A stretch of 38,920 bases of DNA, taken from assembly GCA_045591485.1 (NCBI GenBank), contig JAZNSV010000073.1:1-38920 (forward strand), given 5' to 3'. This DNA is from Colimorpha sp045591485. GTDB taxonomy: Bacteria > Bacteroidota > Bacteroidia > Bacteroidales > P3. The notes under the pieces were generated by a model. That model saw only the letters and a program-made list of their open reading frames with translations. It did not search any database and was not told the origin of the DNA. The translations under genes were made by a program, and so were the position numbers. Positions 8,776 through 15,974 of this stretch are shown piece after piece. Position 1 is the first letter of the stretch, and the number at the start of each line of letters is the position of its first letter.

Positions 8776-9782
8776 AAATCGCCATAGCAGGAGGCGGCGG
8801 CTTGGGCCATGTGTGCGCCGCCGTCGCTTCGACACACGACGACATAGAGATAAGCATGCTGACAGGCAGGCCGTCTCAATGGAGCAACAGCATCTCGTCC
8901 ACCGACCCCGACGGGAAGGTTTACCACGGCAGGCTGACACACATCTCGTCAGATCCGGCCGACATCGTGCCCGACGCCGACATCGTGCTGCTGTGCCTGC
9001 CGGGCTACCTCATAGAGAAGGAACTGCAGAGCATCAAGCCCTATCTCGGCAGCAAGACCGCCGTCGGAAGCATAGTGGCCAGCACAGGCTTCTTCTTCCA
9101 GGCCCACAAAATACTGCCCACGGGCACCACCCTTTTTGGCTTCCAGCGCGTCCCGTTCATCTCACGCGTTGCCGAATATGGCCACTCCGCCCTGCTGCTG
9201 GGCTACAAAGACAGCTTGTCGGTGGCCATAGAGAACAGCACCGACAGTGAAGCCCTGCGGTCGGCACTGGAGCACACCTTCGACACACCTGTGAAGCTTT
9301 TGGACAACATCTACGAGGCTGCGCTGACCAACAGCAACCCCATCCTGCATACGGCTCGCCTCTACACCATGTGGCACAACTGGGACGGCACCCCCTTCGA
9401 CCACCAGACTCTTTTCTACTACGAGTGGGACGAAGCGTCGGCTCAGGCTCTTATCGACATGGACAGCGAATTCATGGCCGTCCTCGACCGCCTGCCAGTG
9501 CGCCCCGGAGCCATCCCGCCGCTACTCGAATACTACGAATCGTCCGACGCCGTCAGCCTTGCGGCCAAAATCAGAAGCATACCAGCTTTCAAGCCGATCA
9601 CCGCTCCAATGACACAAACCGACGATGGCTGGATTCCGGACTACACAAGCCGCTACTTCACCGAAGACTTCCCCTTCGGGCTAAGGTATATAAAAGAAAT
9701 TGCTGTAGAGCACAACGTGGACACTCCGGTCATCGACCGCGTGCTCGCGTGGGGCCTTTCGGTCAGCGGCTACCGCCGGTAG
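8772..9782 (+). CDS. NAD/NADP octopine/nopaline dehydrogenase family protein
   Basis: A 336-residue protein with an N-terminal Rossmann domain (KIAIAGGGGLGHVCA, glycines at 7-10 and 12) and a C-terminal helical opine-dehydrogenase domain. The family's active-site region is visible as LTNSNPILHTARLY, with the Asn-Pro and His expected there, about residues 176-189. Known relatives reductively join an amino acid to an alpha-keto acid. Its ATG overlaps the stop of the fusion gene (ATGA), so the two are co-translated and probably act in one pathway, perhaps making or modifying the amino compound that the fusion protein activates. The 3' end overlaps the convergent licD-like gene by 13 nt. Family sure, substrate unknown. 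Confidence 0.85.
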   Translation: MKIAIAGGGGLGHVCAAVASTHDDIEISMLTGRPSQWSNSISSTDPDGKVYHGRLTHISSDPADIVPDADIVLLCLPGYLIEKELQSIKPYLGSKTAVGSIVASTGFFFQAHKILPTGTTLFGFQRVPFISRVAEYGHSALLLGYKDSLSVAIENSTDSEALRSALEHTFDTPVKLLDNIYEAALTNSNPILHTARLYTMWHNWDGTPFDHQTLFYYEWDEASAQALIDMDSEFMAVLDRLPVRPGAIPPLLEYYESSDAVSLAAKIRSIPAFKPITAPMTQTDDGWIPDYTSRYFTEDFPFGLRYIKEIAVEHNVDTPVIDRVLAWGLSVSGYRR

Positions 9783-10459
9783 GTGCGCACAGCGGGACGC
9801 TCCATGTTGTTCTGCTTCTCGCCGGGAGTCCAGTTCTTGATAGGCGTCATATATGTCGGCCCAAAGATGTCGCGCATCCACTCATGCGCCTTTTCGGGAA
9901 CATATATCTGCAAGCCCAGGAACTCCTGCCTCGCATAGTTGCACTTCTCCGTCGGCCACACCACACACGGAAAGCCGTCGGTGGCATTGGCTTCGCGCCA
10001 GTCTTTAGTCTCGTGCCTGCGGCTCACATAGCTGTACACCTTGCCGTCGGGCCTGTCGTCGAAAAGGTAGAAGATATCCATGTGGCAGCCTTTGTAGCTG
10101 AACTGGTCGAGTATTATGCGCCCGGTATCCTTGATATAATCCTGACGCTCATGCTTGAAGCCGTACCTGGCCATGAGCTCCACAATATTGTCGGGACGCT
10201 CGTCGATGGGCAGGGCCATGTCGATATCGTTGTCGTGCGGTATGAAACCATGCTCGCGGATCACTCCGAGCAGGGTGCCGAAGTAGGGTATCAGATGACC
10301 GCCGATACTCGATATGGCCTCGTCGCCTTTGCGCAGTGTCTCGATGCCGTACTGCCTGAAGGCACGCACCTTCTTCTTCATCGCGAAATAGGTGTCTATT
10401 TCGACAGCTTTCTTGTAGAGTCCGAGTTTTCTCGAGATTTTCACCAATGTGTCTCTCAT
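9770..10459 (-). CDS. LicD family phosphotransferase
   Basis: A 229-residue protein with the LicD core YFGTLLGVIREHGFIPHDND (59-78), whose HDNDID motif at 75-80 supplies the acidic metal ligands of this nucleotidyltransferase-fold family. LicD proteins move a phosphoryl-alcohol group, classically phosphocholine, from a CDP-linked donor onto a glycan, and work at the inner face of the membrane. The start is the ATG at 10459, 11 nt after the stop of the IspD/TarI-like gene, so these two form an operon. It converges on the fusion/opine-dehydrogenase operon, which would supply the activated donor. The transferred group is inferred to be whatever those enzymes make. Confidence 0.9.
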   Translation of the reverse strand: MRDTLVKISRKLGLYKKAVEIDTYFAMKKKVRAFRQYGIETLRKGDEAISSIGGHLIPYFGTLLGVIREHGFIPHDNDIDMALPIDERPDNIVELMARYGFKHERQDYIKDTGRIILDQFSYKGCHMDIFYLFDDRPDGKVYSYVSRRHETKDWREANATDGFPCVVWPTEKCNYARQEFLGLQIYVPEKAHEWMRDIFGPTYMTPIKNWTPGEKQNNMERPAVRTYRR

Positions 10460-10470
10460 GGCGTGTGTCT

Positions 10471-11208
10471 TTATTTGTCTGAAGATGCAATATCCTCTTT
10501 GAATGTTATCTTGCGGTTCTTTTCGTCGCCTTCCACCACGGCTATCTTCACACCCGGCATATAGCGGCGCACCACACCGCAGTCGTCGGTGGCGGCAAAC
10601 TGCGGGTCTTGCAGAGCACGCTGGTAGGCGTCGCGTATCAGCGGAAGACGGAAGGCCTGCGGAGTCTGTGCACGCCACATCAGCCTGCGTTCCGGTATGC
10701 GCGCCACGAAGCGAGGCATCTCGAATTTCCCGCTCTCCATTCTCCACTCTCCGCTCTCCATGTTCATGTCGGGGTGCACCTCCCACACCGTATCGGTGCT
10801 CGGCACCGCCACCCCCACAGCCTCGTGCCATGCAAGGGCCGCCACCACCCTGTCCACTATTTCCTTGCTCACCCACGGCCGCGCGGCGTCGTGGAGCAGC
10901 AGGTTGGTGTCGTCGGGCTCGTCTATATAGGCCGTCACGGCATTCAGCGACGACATATAGCGTTCGGCTCCGCCGTCGATCAGCCGCTTCAGCTTCTTCC
11001 AGCCATTGCGGGCCACTATGGCCTCCATCTCGCCCCTCCAGTCGGGATGCACCACCACGGCCACCTCGTCGATAGCCTCGTGGCGGCAGAAGGTCTCGAT
11101 GCTGTGCTCTATGACCGTGCTCCCGTCGAGCGGCATAAATTGCTTGGGCACCGGCCCACCCATTCGGCTGCCAATGCCACCCGCCAGTATAACCGCAATG
11201 TTCCTCAC
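10471..11208 (-). CDS. IspD/TarI-like cytidylyltransferase
   Basis: A 245-residue CTP-dependent nucleotidyltransferase. Motifs in order: AVILAGGIGSRMG (5-17) with PKQF, LLLHDAARPWV (103-113), VAVPSTDTVWEV (133-144), WRAQTPQAFRL (178-188), TDDCGVV and a closing KITFKEDI. IspD makes CDP-methylerythritol for isoprenoids; TarI makes CDP-ribitol. Pairing with LicD in one operon favours a TarI-like role in surface-polymer decoration, but a dual or true IspD role is not excluded. Between VWEV and the WRAQ core it carries an odd stretch, about residues 149-163 (MESGEWRMESGKFEM), encoded by a heptanucleotide array that kept the frame. No close promoter element is obvious. Confidence 0.85.
   Translation of the reverse strand: MRNIAVILAGGIGSRMGGPVPKQFMPLDGSTVIEHSIETFCRHEAIDEVAVVVHPDWRGEMEAIVARNGWKKLKRLIDGGAERYMSSLNAVTAYIDEPDDTNLLLHDAARPWVSKEIVDRVVAALAWHEAVGVAVPSTDTVWEVHPDMNMESGEWRMESGKFEMPRFVARIPERRLMWRAQTPQAFRLPLIRDAYQRALQDPQFAATDDCGVVRRYMPGVKIAVVEGDEKNRKITFKEDIASSDK
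10724..10762. repeat. Heptanucleotide array inside the IspD/TarI-like gene
   Basis: Four or five 7-nt units of the type NCTCTCC/NTTCTCC (plus strand) lie inside the coding sequence and encode the ESG-rich insert at residues 149-163. The reading frame is open through it. The units match the GGAAAGN/GGAGAGN arrays in mtaB and deoD. Confidence 0.85.
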
Positions 11209-11227
11209 TTTAAAACAACATAATATT

Positions 11228-11252
11228 GGGCATACACAAGGTATGCCCCTAC
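11228..11252. repeat. Dispersed short palindrome, copy 2
   Basis: GGGCATACAC then AAG then GTATGCCCC, followed by TAC, is the reverse-orientation partner of the element at 3302-3326. It lies upstream of the IspD/TarI-like gene, in the gap behind the ECF-S-like gene. Confidence 0.8.
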
Positions 11253-11275
11253 TTTAAACTTTAAAACTATAAACT

Positions 11276-11764
11276 TTAAGCTCTGACCTTCCCATACAGC
11301 AGGGCGAACAACCCGCCCCACAGCGCCACAGCGCCCAGCTGCACCATCCAGTCGGTACCGACCAGCACGGCGGGTGCCATTATCAAAGCCTTCAGGCCAT
11401 AGTAGACCACCTTGGCGGCCAGCACAGCCACCAACACGGCGGGCAGCACACTCCAGCGGCGCTGCAGCCAGCCAAACACAGCGGCCACAGTGGCCAGCTC
11501 GGCCATCATGCACACCATCTTGTCGGCCGTGGGCATACCCACCACCAGGCAGCTCACCAGCGGCATCAGCACCGCCAGCAGCAGCCCGTTGCGCCAGTCG
11601 CGGCGCACAAGCATGCCTGCCAGCAACAAGGCCAGCATGGGGTTAAGCATATAGAGAGGCAGCGCCAAAGCGTGGCTCAACGCCGGCACCATGCATGCAG
11701 CAGCCACAAGTGCCACATCGGCAACAGCATAGCCTGCGATAGTCTTTGTCTTTACATTCACCAT
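11276..11764 (-). CDS. Six-helix membrane protein, ECF transporter S-component-like
   Basis: A 162-residue, strongly hydrophobic protein with about six membrane helices and short loops. The middle (LNPMLALLLAGMLVRRDWRNG, then PLVSCLVVGMP and MMAELATVAAVFGWL) resembles substrate-binding S-components of energy-coupling-factor vitamin transporters, where a conserved P, a GMP turn and an M..EL helix are usual. The ligand cannot be told, and no ECF ATPase or T-component is nearby; S-components often share one encoded elsewhere. A good -7 element lies 31-39 nt upstream. The assignment to the S-component family rests on pattern only. Confidence 0.6.
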   Translation of the reverse strand: MVNVKTKTIAGYAVADVALVAAACMVPALSHALALPLYMLNPMLALLLAGMLVRRDWRNGLLLAVLMPLVSCLVVGMPTADKMVCMMAELATVAAVFGWLQRRWSVLPAVLVAVLAAKVVYYGLKALIMAPAVLVGTDWMVQLGAVALWGGLFALLYGKVRA

Positions 11765-11794
11765 TTTATGTAGTTTTGTTGTTACTTAACGACT

Positions 11795-11803
11795 GCAAAA
11801 TTA
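11795..11803 (-). promoter_or_regulatory. -7 promoter element for the ECF-S-like gene
   Basis: Read on the minus strand this is TAATTTTGC, matching TAnnTTTGC. It gives a leader of about 24 nt before the ATG at 11764. Confidence 0.6.
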
Positions 11804-11911
11804 CATCTTTTTTTCCATCTGCCAAAATAATTTATCTAATTCTGCGTTATTCAACCACATAATACAAATCGACAAAACCTGTAACATAGTAATATAACGC
11901 AATTGCAACCG

Positions 11912-12952
11912 ATGAAAAAGAATATCATCTTCCTCGCCGCCGCTCTGCTGCTGACATCCGTGTCGGCCATAGCGCAAAACAAGATTGACAAGCAAGGCCG
12001 CCGCCAGGGCCACTGGGTCCGCATCGACAAAGACGGCAGCAAGATTTACGAAGGCGACTTCGTCGACGGCCAGGAGACCGGCACCTTCACCTACTACTAC
12101 CACGACGGCAGCGTGCGCCTGCGCAACACCTACACCGTGCCAGGCCGCGTATGCACCCACGAAGCCTACGACGAACAAGGCCACCTGCTCGCACGCGGCC
12201 AATACAACCAGCGCAACCGCGACGGACGCTGGCAGTTCTTCGCAGCCGACGGACGCGTGGTCAAAGAGGCCGAATACAGCATGGGCGTCAAACATGGCCT
12301 GCACGTCATCTTCACCGCCAAGGGCGACACCGCCGAAGTGACCCACTGGCGCAACAACCACCGCCACGGCCGCTGGTGGAAACGCATCGGCGCCAAAGGC
12401 TACATCACCGGCACCTACCAAAACGGCGGCCTCGAAGGCCGACTCGTCGAATACGACGACAACGGCACCCTCGTGCGCGAAGGCAACTACGCCGACGGCT
12501 TCAAACACGGCTCCTACCGCTACCTCGACGCCGATGGCGTCACCATCGACGAAACTTGGAACCACGGCTCCATGGCCGACCGCCGCATACGCCTCGTCAC
12601 AGACAAGACGCTCTATATCTCCATCTTCGACATGGCCTGCCTCGCCCCTCAAGGCAAAACAAAGACCGTCGTCGTGCTCAAAGACGGCACCAAGCTCGTC
12701 TGCCGCGAAGCCACCGAACCCGTCTACGACCGCATCGGAAGCGAAAACTTCGCCTTCGCCAACCGCAAAGGCCGCGTGCTCGTGGCTATGGACTGCGTGC
12801 AACGCATCGCCAAAGACAACGAAGGCCGCGACATCCTCATCATGGAGCCGCAACCCGACTTTGCAATCTACCCCGACGAAGACGGCGTCAAAATGGTGCG
12901 CAGCGCACAATACACCGACGAATCGCCCCTCGACAAAATGCGCGGGGAATAA
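11912..12952 (+). CDS. Exported MORN/YwqK-repeat protein
   Basis: A 346-residue exported protein. The signal peptide is MKKNIIFLAAALLLTSVSAIAQ with cleavage after AQ. Residues about 25-225 are a series of short beta-hairpin repeats of the MORN/YwqK type: each has a G.W or G.YRYLD-like core, for example RRQGHWVRIDKDG, GTFTYYYHDG, DGRWQFFAADG, GRWWKRIG, GRLVEYDDNG and GSYRYLDADG. The last 120 residues lack repeats and are unassigned. Such repeats form extended surfaces and are common in Bacteroidetes exported proteins; no enzyme motif is seen. The start is the ATG at 11912. A one-mismatch -7 element (TAATTCTGC, 11837-11845) may drive it. Confidence 0.85.
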   Translation: MKKNIIFLAAALLLTSVSAIAQNKIDKQGRRQGHWVRIDKDGSKIYEGDFVDGQETGTFTYYYHDGSVRLRNTYTVPGRVCTHEAYDEQGHLLARGQYNQRNRDGRWQFFAADGRVVKEAEYSMGVKHGLHVIFTAKGDTAEVTHWRNNHRHGRWWKRIGAKGYITGTYQNGGLEGRLVEYDDNGTLVREGNYADGFKHGSYRYLDADGVTIDETWNHGSMADRRIRLVTDKTLYISIFDMACLAPQGKTKTVVVLKDGTKLVCREATEPVYDRIGSENFAFANRKGRVLVAMDCVQRIAKDNEGRDILIMEPQPDFAIYPDEDGVKMVRSAQYTDESPLDKMRGE

Positions 12953-12970
12953 ACCATGAATGGCATATTT

Positions 12971-13009
12971 TAGGTTAGAAGAGGTTAAGGTTAGAGATTA
13001 TAGGTTAAG
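12971..13009. repeat. Heptanucleotide array after the MORN-protein gene
   Basis: Degenerate units of the type AGGTTAG/AGGTTAA begin 19 nt after the stop codon. No gene is seen in 12953-13040. Confidence 0.7.
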
Positions 13010-13045
13010 ACCGACGCACACCAACTGACCAACCACCAACCTAAT

Positions 13046-13079
13046 AAAAAAGACGCGGGGTTCAAAACATGAACCCCGC
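13046..13079 (-). terminator. Intrinsic terminator (minus strand)
   Basis: A perfect 10-bp stem (GCGGGGTTCA with TGAACCCCGC, loop of five) is followed on the minus strand by CGTC and six T. On the plus strand no T-run follows, so it acts leftward. No minus-strand protein gene ends here, which points to the small RNA described next. Confidence 0.85.
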
Positions 13080-13138
13080 ATCCTCCATTAAACACTATTA
13101 CAAAATCCAAAATTTAGAAGGTATTCTGGAAACCTTTT
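13046..13138 (-). ncRNA. Candidate small RNA of about 93 nt
   Basis: The stretch sits exactly between a strong minus-strand promoter (13145-13177) and a strong intrinsic terminator. It holds no open frame of note. Near its 5' end AAGGT and ACCTT can pair around a nine-base loop (about 13116-13136), followed by an A/U-rich single-stranded region of about 40 nt and the terminator hairpin, a usual layout for a regulatory small RNA. It diverges from mtaB. Target unknown; existence is inferred from signals alone. Confidence 0.65.
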
Positions 13139-13144
13139 TCGGGT

Positions 13145-13177
13145 GCAAAGATACACACTTTTTCCAAACCAGCCAAA
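13145..13177 (-). promoter_or_regulatory. Promoter of the candidate small RNA
   Basis: On the minus strand TTTG (13177-13174), 20 nt, then TATCTTTGC (13153-13145) is a full Bacteroidetes promoter. It points away from mtaB, toward the terminator at 13079-13046. Confidence 0.85.
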
Positions 13178-13244
13178 TATTTTTTCATTTTTTTTGCGAA
13201 ATTTTATATCAAAAACACCTATTATCGCTAAAAATAAACCGATT

Positions 13245-14864
13245 ATGACCATTGCCGCACATACTCTCGGATGCAAATTAAACTACGCAGAAACATCTGA
13301 CACTCTACGCAAATTGGCCTCGGCAGGACACAAAATAGTAGATTTTGGTCAGCATGCCGACCTATATATCATAAACACCTGTACGGTGACATCCGTAGCC
13401 GAGAAGAAGTGCCGCACCGCCATACGCCAGGCCCACCGCCTCAACCCCGACGCCAAAATCGTCGTCATGGGCTGCTTCGCGCAGGTCGCCGCCGGCGAAA
13501 TAGAGAAAATCCCCGGCGTCACCCTCGTCCTCGGCAACGACCGCAAACACCTCCTGCCAGAGATAGTGGGCAGCGGAGAGCGGAAAGTGGAAAGCGGAAA
13601 GCGGAAAGTGGAAAGTTGGCTGACGCGCCCGCCACTAACGCAATCAAGCAATCAAGCAATCAAGCAATCAAGCAATCAAGCAATTACTGACGCGCCAGCC
13701 ACTAACACAATAACGCAATCACACAATAACACAATCACTAACGCAATAACACAATCAAACAATAACGCAACCACCAACACTTTCCCCCTACAGTATTCCT
13801 CCGCGGGAGGGCCCGCCCGCACACGCACCTTCTTCAAGATACAGGACGGCTGCGACTACTTCTGCACCTACTGCGCCATCCCCTTCGCCCGCGGACGCTC
13901 GCGCTCGGCCACTATCGACGAAACCCTCTGCATGGCCCGCCGCATTGCCGACGAAGGCGCACACGAGGTGGTTCTCACCGGCGTCAACACCGGCACCTTC
14001 GGCCTGCACCAGGGCGAAAACTTCCTCGACCTCCTCCGCGGCCTCGACAAGATAGAGGGCATACTGCGCTACCGCATCTCGTCCATAGAGCCCAACCTGC
14101 TCACCGACGACATCATCAGCTTCGTGGCCTCCTCCCGCGCATTCCTCCCCCACTTCCACATCCCGCTCCAGGCAGGCTCCGACCACGTGCTCGCCCTCAT
14201 GCACCGCCACTACGACACCGCCCTCTACCGCGCCAAACTCGAACGCATCAAGGCCGTCATGCCCGACGCCTGCATCGCAGCCGACATCATGGCGGGCTTC
14301 AACGGCGAAAACGAAGAAGAGTTCCAAAAGACCCTCGCCTTCGTCGACTCACTCCCTATATCATACCTCCACGTCTTCACCTACAGCGACCGCCCAGGCA
14401 CCGCAGCCCTACGCCTCGGCGAGAAAATACCCATCCCCGTGCGCCACGAGCACACCGCCCGTCTCCTCGAACTCAGCGAACAAAAACACCGAGCCTTCAT
14501 CCAAAGCCAACTCGGCAAGACTCGCCCCGTCCTCTGGGAAAGCAAACAAGTGGAAAGCGGAAAGCGGAAAGCGGAAAGTGGAAAGTGGAAAGTGGAAAGT
14601 GGAAAGTTGGCTGACGCGCCCGCCACTAACGCAATCAAGCAATCAAGCAATCAAGCAATTACTGACGCGCCAGCCACTAACACAATCACACAATCACACA
14701 ATAACGCAATCGCCAACACTCTCCACTCTCCACTTTCCACTTTCATGGAGGGCTGGACCGACAACTACATCCGCGTCTGCCGCCCCTACGACGCAGCTCT
14801 GGCGGGCACCGTCGAGAACGTCACCCTCTCCGCCGACAATATACTCCGCGACGAAATCCAATAG
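13245..14864 (+). CDS. mtaB: tRNA t6A37 methylthiotransferase MtaB with two repeat insertions
   Basis: A 539-residue radical-SAM enzyme that adds a methylthio group to t6A37 of ANN-decoding tRNAs. The N-terminal MTTase domain has its three cluster cysteines: C10 in TLGCKLNYAE, C46 in NTCTVTS and C77 in MGCFAQ. The radical-SAM CxxxCxxC is C203, C207 and C210. A TRAM-like end (EGWTDNYIRV) closes it. The usual protein is about 430-450 residues; the excess is two in-frame insertions, residues about 110-180 and 435-500, rich in VESGK and SNQAIKQ and encoded by 7-nt and 8-nt repeats. Both sit in loops between domains, so the enzyme may still work. The start is the ATG before TIAAHTLGCK. Confidence 0.92.
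   Translation: MTIAAHTLGCKLNYAETSDTLRKLASAGHKIVDFGQHADLYIINTCTVTSVAEKKCRTAIRQAHRLNPDAKIVVMGCFAQVAAGEIEKIPGVTLVLGNDRKHLLPEIVGSGERKVESGKRKVESWLTRPPLTQSSNQAIKQSSNQAITDAPATNTITQSHNNTITNAITQSNNNATTNTFPLQYSSAGGPARTRTFFKIQDGCDYFCTYCAIPFARGRSRSATIDETLCMARRIADEGAHEVVLTGVNTGTFGLHQGENFLDLLRGLDKIEGILRYRISSIEPNLLTDDIISFVASSRAFLPHFHIPLQAGSDHVLALMHRHYDTALYRAKLERIKAVMPDACIAADIMAGFNGENEEEFQKTLAFVDSLPISYLHVFTYSDRPGTAALRLGEKIPIPVRHEHTARLLELSEQKHRAFIQSQLGKTRPVLWESKQVESGKRKAESGKWKVESGKLADAPATNAIKQSSNQAITDAPATNTITQSHNNAIANTLHSPLSTFMEGWTDNYIRVCRPYDAALAGTVENVTLSADNILRDEIQ
13572..13786. repeat. Repeat insertion 1 in mtaB
   Basis: Ordered as 7-nt units GGAAAGN (13572-13616), a TTGGCTGACGCGCCC joint, five exact CAATCAAG units (13641-13680), then degenerate CACAATAAC-type units and a single CTTTCC-type end. 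The same joint and order recur in insertion 2 at 14549, so they are copies of one element. Confidence 0.95.
14549..14744. repeat. Repeat insertion 2 in mtaB
   Basis: Same order as insertion 1: GGAAAGN units, the identical TTGGCTGACGCGCCC joint, three CAATCAAG units instead of five, CACAATCA-type units, then several NCTCTCC/NCTTTCC units (14718-14744). The last are the reverse complement of the first, so the element has inverted heptamer ends. Confidence 0.95.
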
Positions 14865-15195
14865 TCCACATAATGAATGCGTGATTGTGTGATTTCGTGA
14901 TTTCGTGATTTCGTGATTTCGTGAATGTGTGAATGCGTGAATGCGTGATTACATAATTGTGATGACTTCTATAAATCGCCTCGAAGAGGCATCACTCTCA
15001 ATTACCCCACACGGAAGTGTGGGGTAAATCAAGCAGATGCTCACCCGCGTCTCGGAGAGACGCTACTAAAAGTGAATTAATAGAACCACCCGTGCATGAA
15101 TGCGTGATTGCGTGAATGTGCGAATGCTTACACAGCAAACACTAACGCATTAACGCAATAACACAATAACACAATCACCAATACTTTCCACTCTC
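14865..15195. repeat. Gene-free stretch with simple repeats and hairpins
   Basis: Units of the type GTGATTTC/GTGAATGC fill 14878-14955 and are the reverse complement of the CACAAT/CATTAAC-type units inside mtaB. Two exact hairpins follow: TTACCCCACAC, loop GGAA, and its complement (15002-15027), and GCGTCTC, loop GGA, GAGACGC (15047-15063). More CATTAACG/CAATAACA units and a CTTTCC/CTCTCC end lie at 15133-15195. No protein or tRNA gene is seen. Confidence 0.8.
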
Positions 15196-15216
15196 CCCAC
15201 CCCATCCTCTTCGCCC

Positions 15217-15307
15217 GTTGTACAGTACTTGTACAGTATATGTACAGTACTTGTACGCTTTATAAACGTACAAGTACTGTACAAGTAGCGTACATATAGC
15301 GTACAAC
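15217..15307. repeat. 91-nt palindrome of 4+4 GTAC units phased at 11 nt
   Basis: GTAC cores fall at 15220, 15231, 15242 and 15253 on the left arm, and 15268, 15279, 15290 and 15301 on the right, all at 11-nt steps, mirrored about 15262. The arms match at about 35 of 44 positions; mismatches fall as paired AG/GC changes in the same place of each unit. The plan equals the palindrome at 1056-1155, with unrelated unit sequence. Confidence 0.93.
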
Positions 15308-15409
15308 GAGGCAAGAGGTGCCATTGTAGGCCAGTGCAAAACACTGAGCGTCAATAACCTCAAAAATAACCCCTCGCGGATTGCAACCGCAAAAAAAGGC
15401 GATTTTGGA

Positions 15410-15502
15410 GAGCCCCGCAGGGGCGGCACCCGATTAGCCGTGGGCGCAAGCCCGCGGTCGCAGCGCCTCCCAACATCCCATCGAGCCCCGCAGGGGCGGC
15501 AC
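15410..15502. repeat. Twin 20-nt GC-rich palindromic repeats
   Basis: An identical 20-nt sequence containing GCCCCGCAGGGGC occurs at 15410-15429 and 15483-15502. Between them is a hairpin with GCAA loop (CCGTGGGC and GCCCGCGG, about 15438-15457). This is a familiar kind of dispersed Bacteroidetes intergenic repeat. No gene lies here. Confidence 0.8.
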
Positions 15503-15564
15503 ATAAGAGTGACTGCGTAGGCTTTGCCACTCTACCACTTCGCCACTTTTTTCACATACCAGCG

Positions 15565-15595
15565 TTGCAGATTCAAAAAAAATATGTATCTTTGC
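15565..15595 (+). promoter_or_regulatory. Promoter of the caspase operon leader
   Basis: TTG (15565-15567), 19 nt, TATCTTTGC (15587-15595). Transcription would start near 15603, giving about 370 nt before the first coding start at 15975. Confidence 0.8.
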
Positions 15596-15602
15596 AGTGT
15601 CG

Positions 15603-15930
15603 AACAACCGAAGCGTCGACGGGTCACGCAACAACTATCACGCTAACCCATAGCACATTGCGCACATCCTGACAACAAAGCGGGTGGGAGACAGGACAAG
15701 AAAAGAAACGTGAGCGAGACGTTTTATCTGCGGCATATCGAACTTCGCAACCTCGAAAAACCAACCGCACGATAAAGCAACTGCCACTGTTCATGGTTGT
15801 GCCGGGTATCGTCTGCATACCCAGAGCCACAGCGTGGGCTTCGGCATTGCTTATCCTCGGTTGGTGGGCAATGCGAAGGCCTGATATGCGGGATAGGCGA
15901 TGAGCTGCGATACCCGCGCTTCTTTTTTTA
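15603..15930 (+). ncRNA. Structured leader or independent RNA
   Basis: The last third holds a run of hairpins: GGGTAT with ATACCC (15804-15822), AGCCAC with GTGGGCT (15825-15840), GCATTGC with GCAATGC (15844-15874), and GCGGG with CCCGC (15888-15917). The last is followed by GCTTC and seven T (15918-15929), as in an intrinsic terminator. The first operon start is 45 nt later. Either this is an RNA of about 330 nt in its own right, or a leader that attenuates the operon. It does not look like RNase P RNA, tmRNA or SRP RNA. Confidence 0.5.
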
Positions 15931-15974
15931 TAAAAACCGTGGCCAGGTATCATCCACAACCAAACAAACAAAAA

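Noticed and set aside
13641..13680. CAATCAAG tandem units taken as a CRISPR array
   Set aside because: Units are 8 nt and contiguous with no spacers, inside a coding frame, and no cas gene is in the window.
15217..15307. The GTAC palindrome taken as a terminator
   Set aside because: No T-run follows on either strand, no gene ends next to it, and the internal 11-nt phasing is not a terminator feature.
15603..15930. Leader taken as RNase P RNA, tmRNA or SRP RNA
   Set aside because: None of the conserved cores of these RNAs is present; length alone was suggestive.
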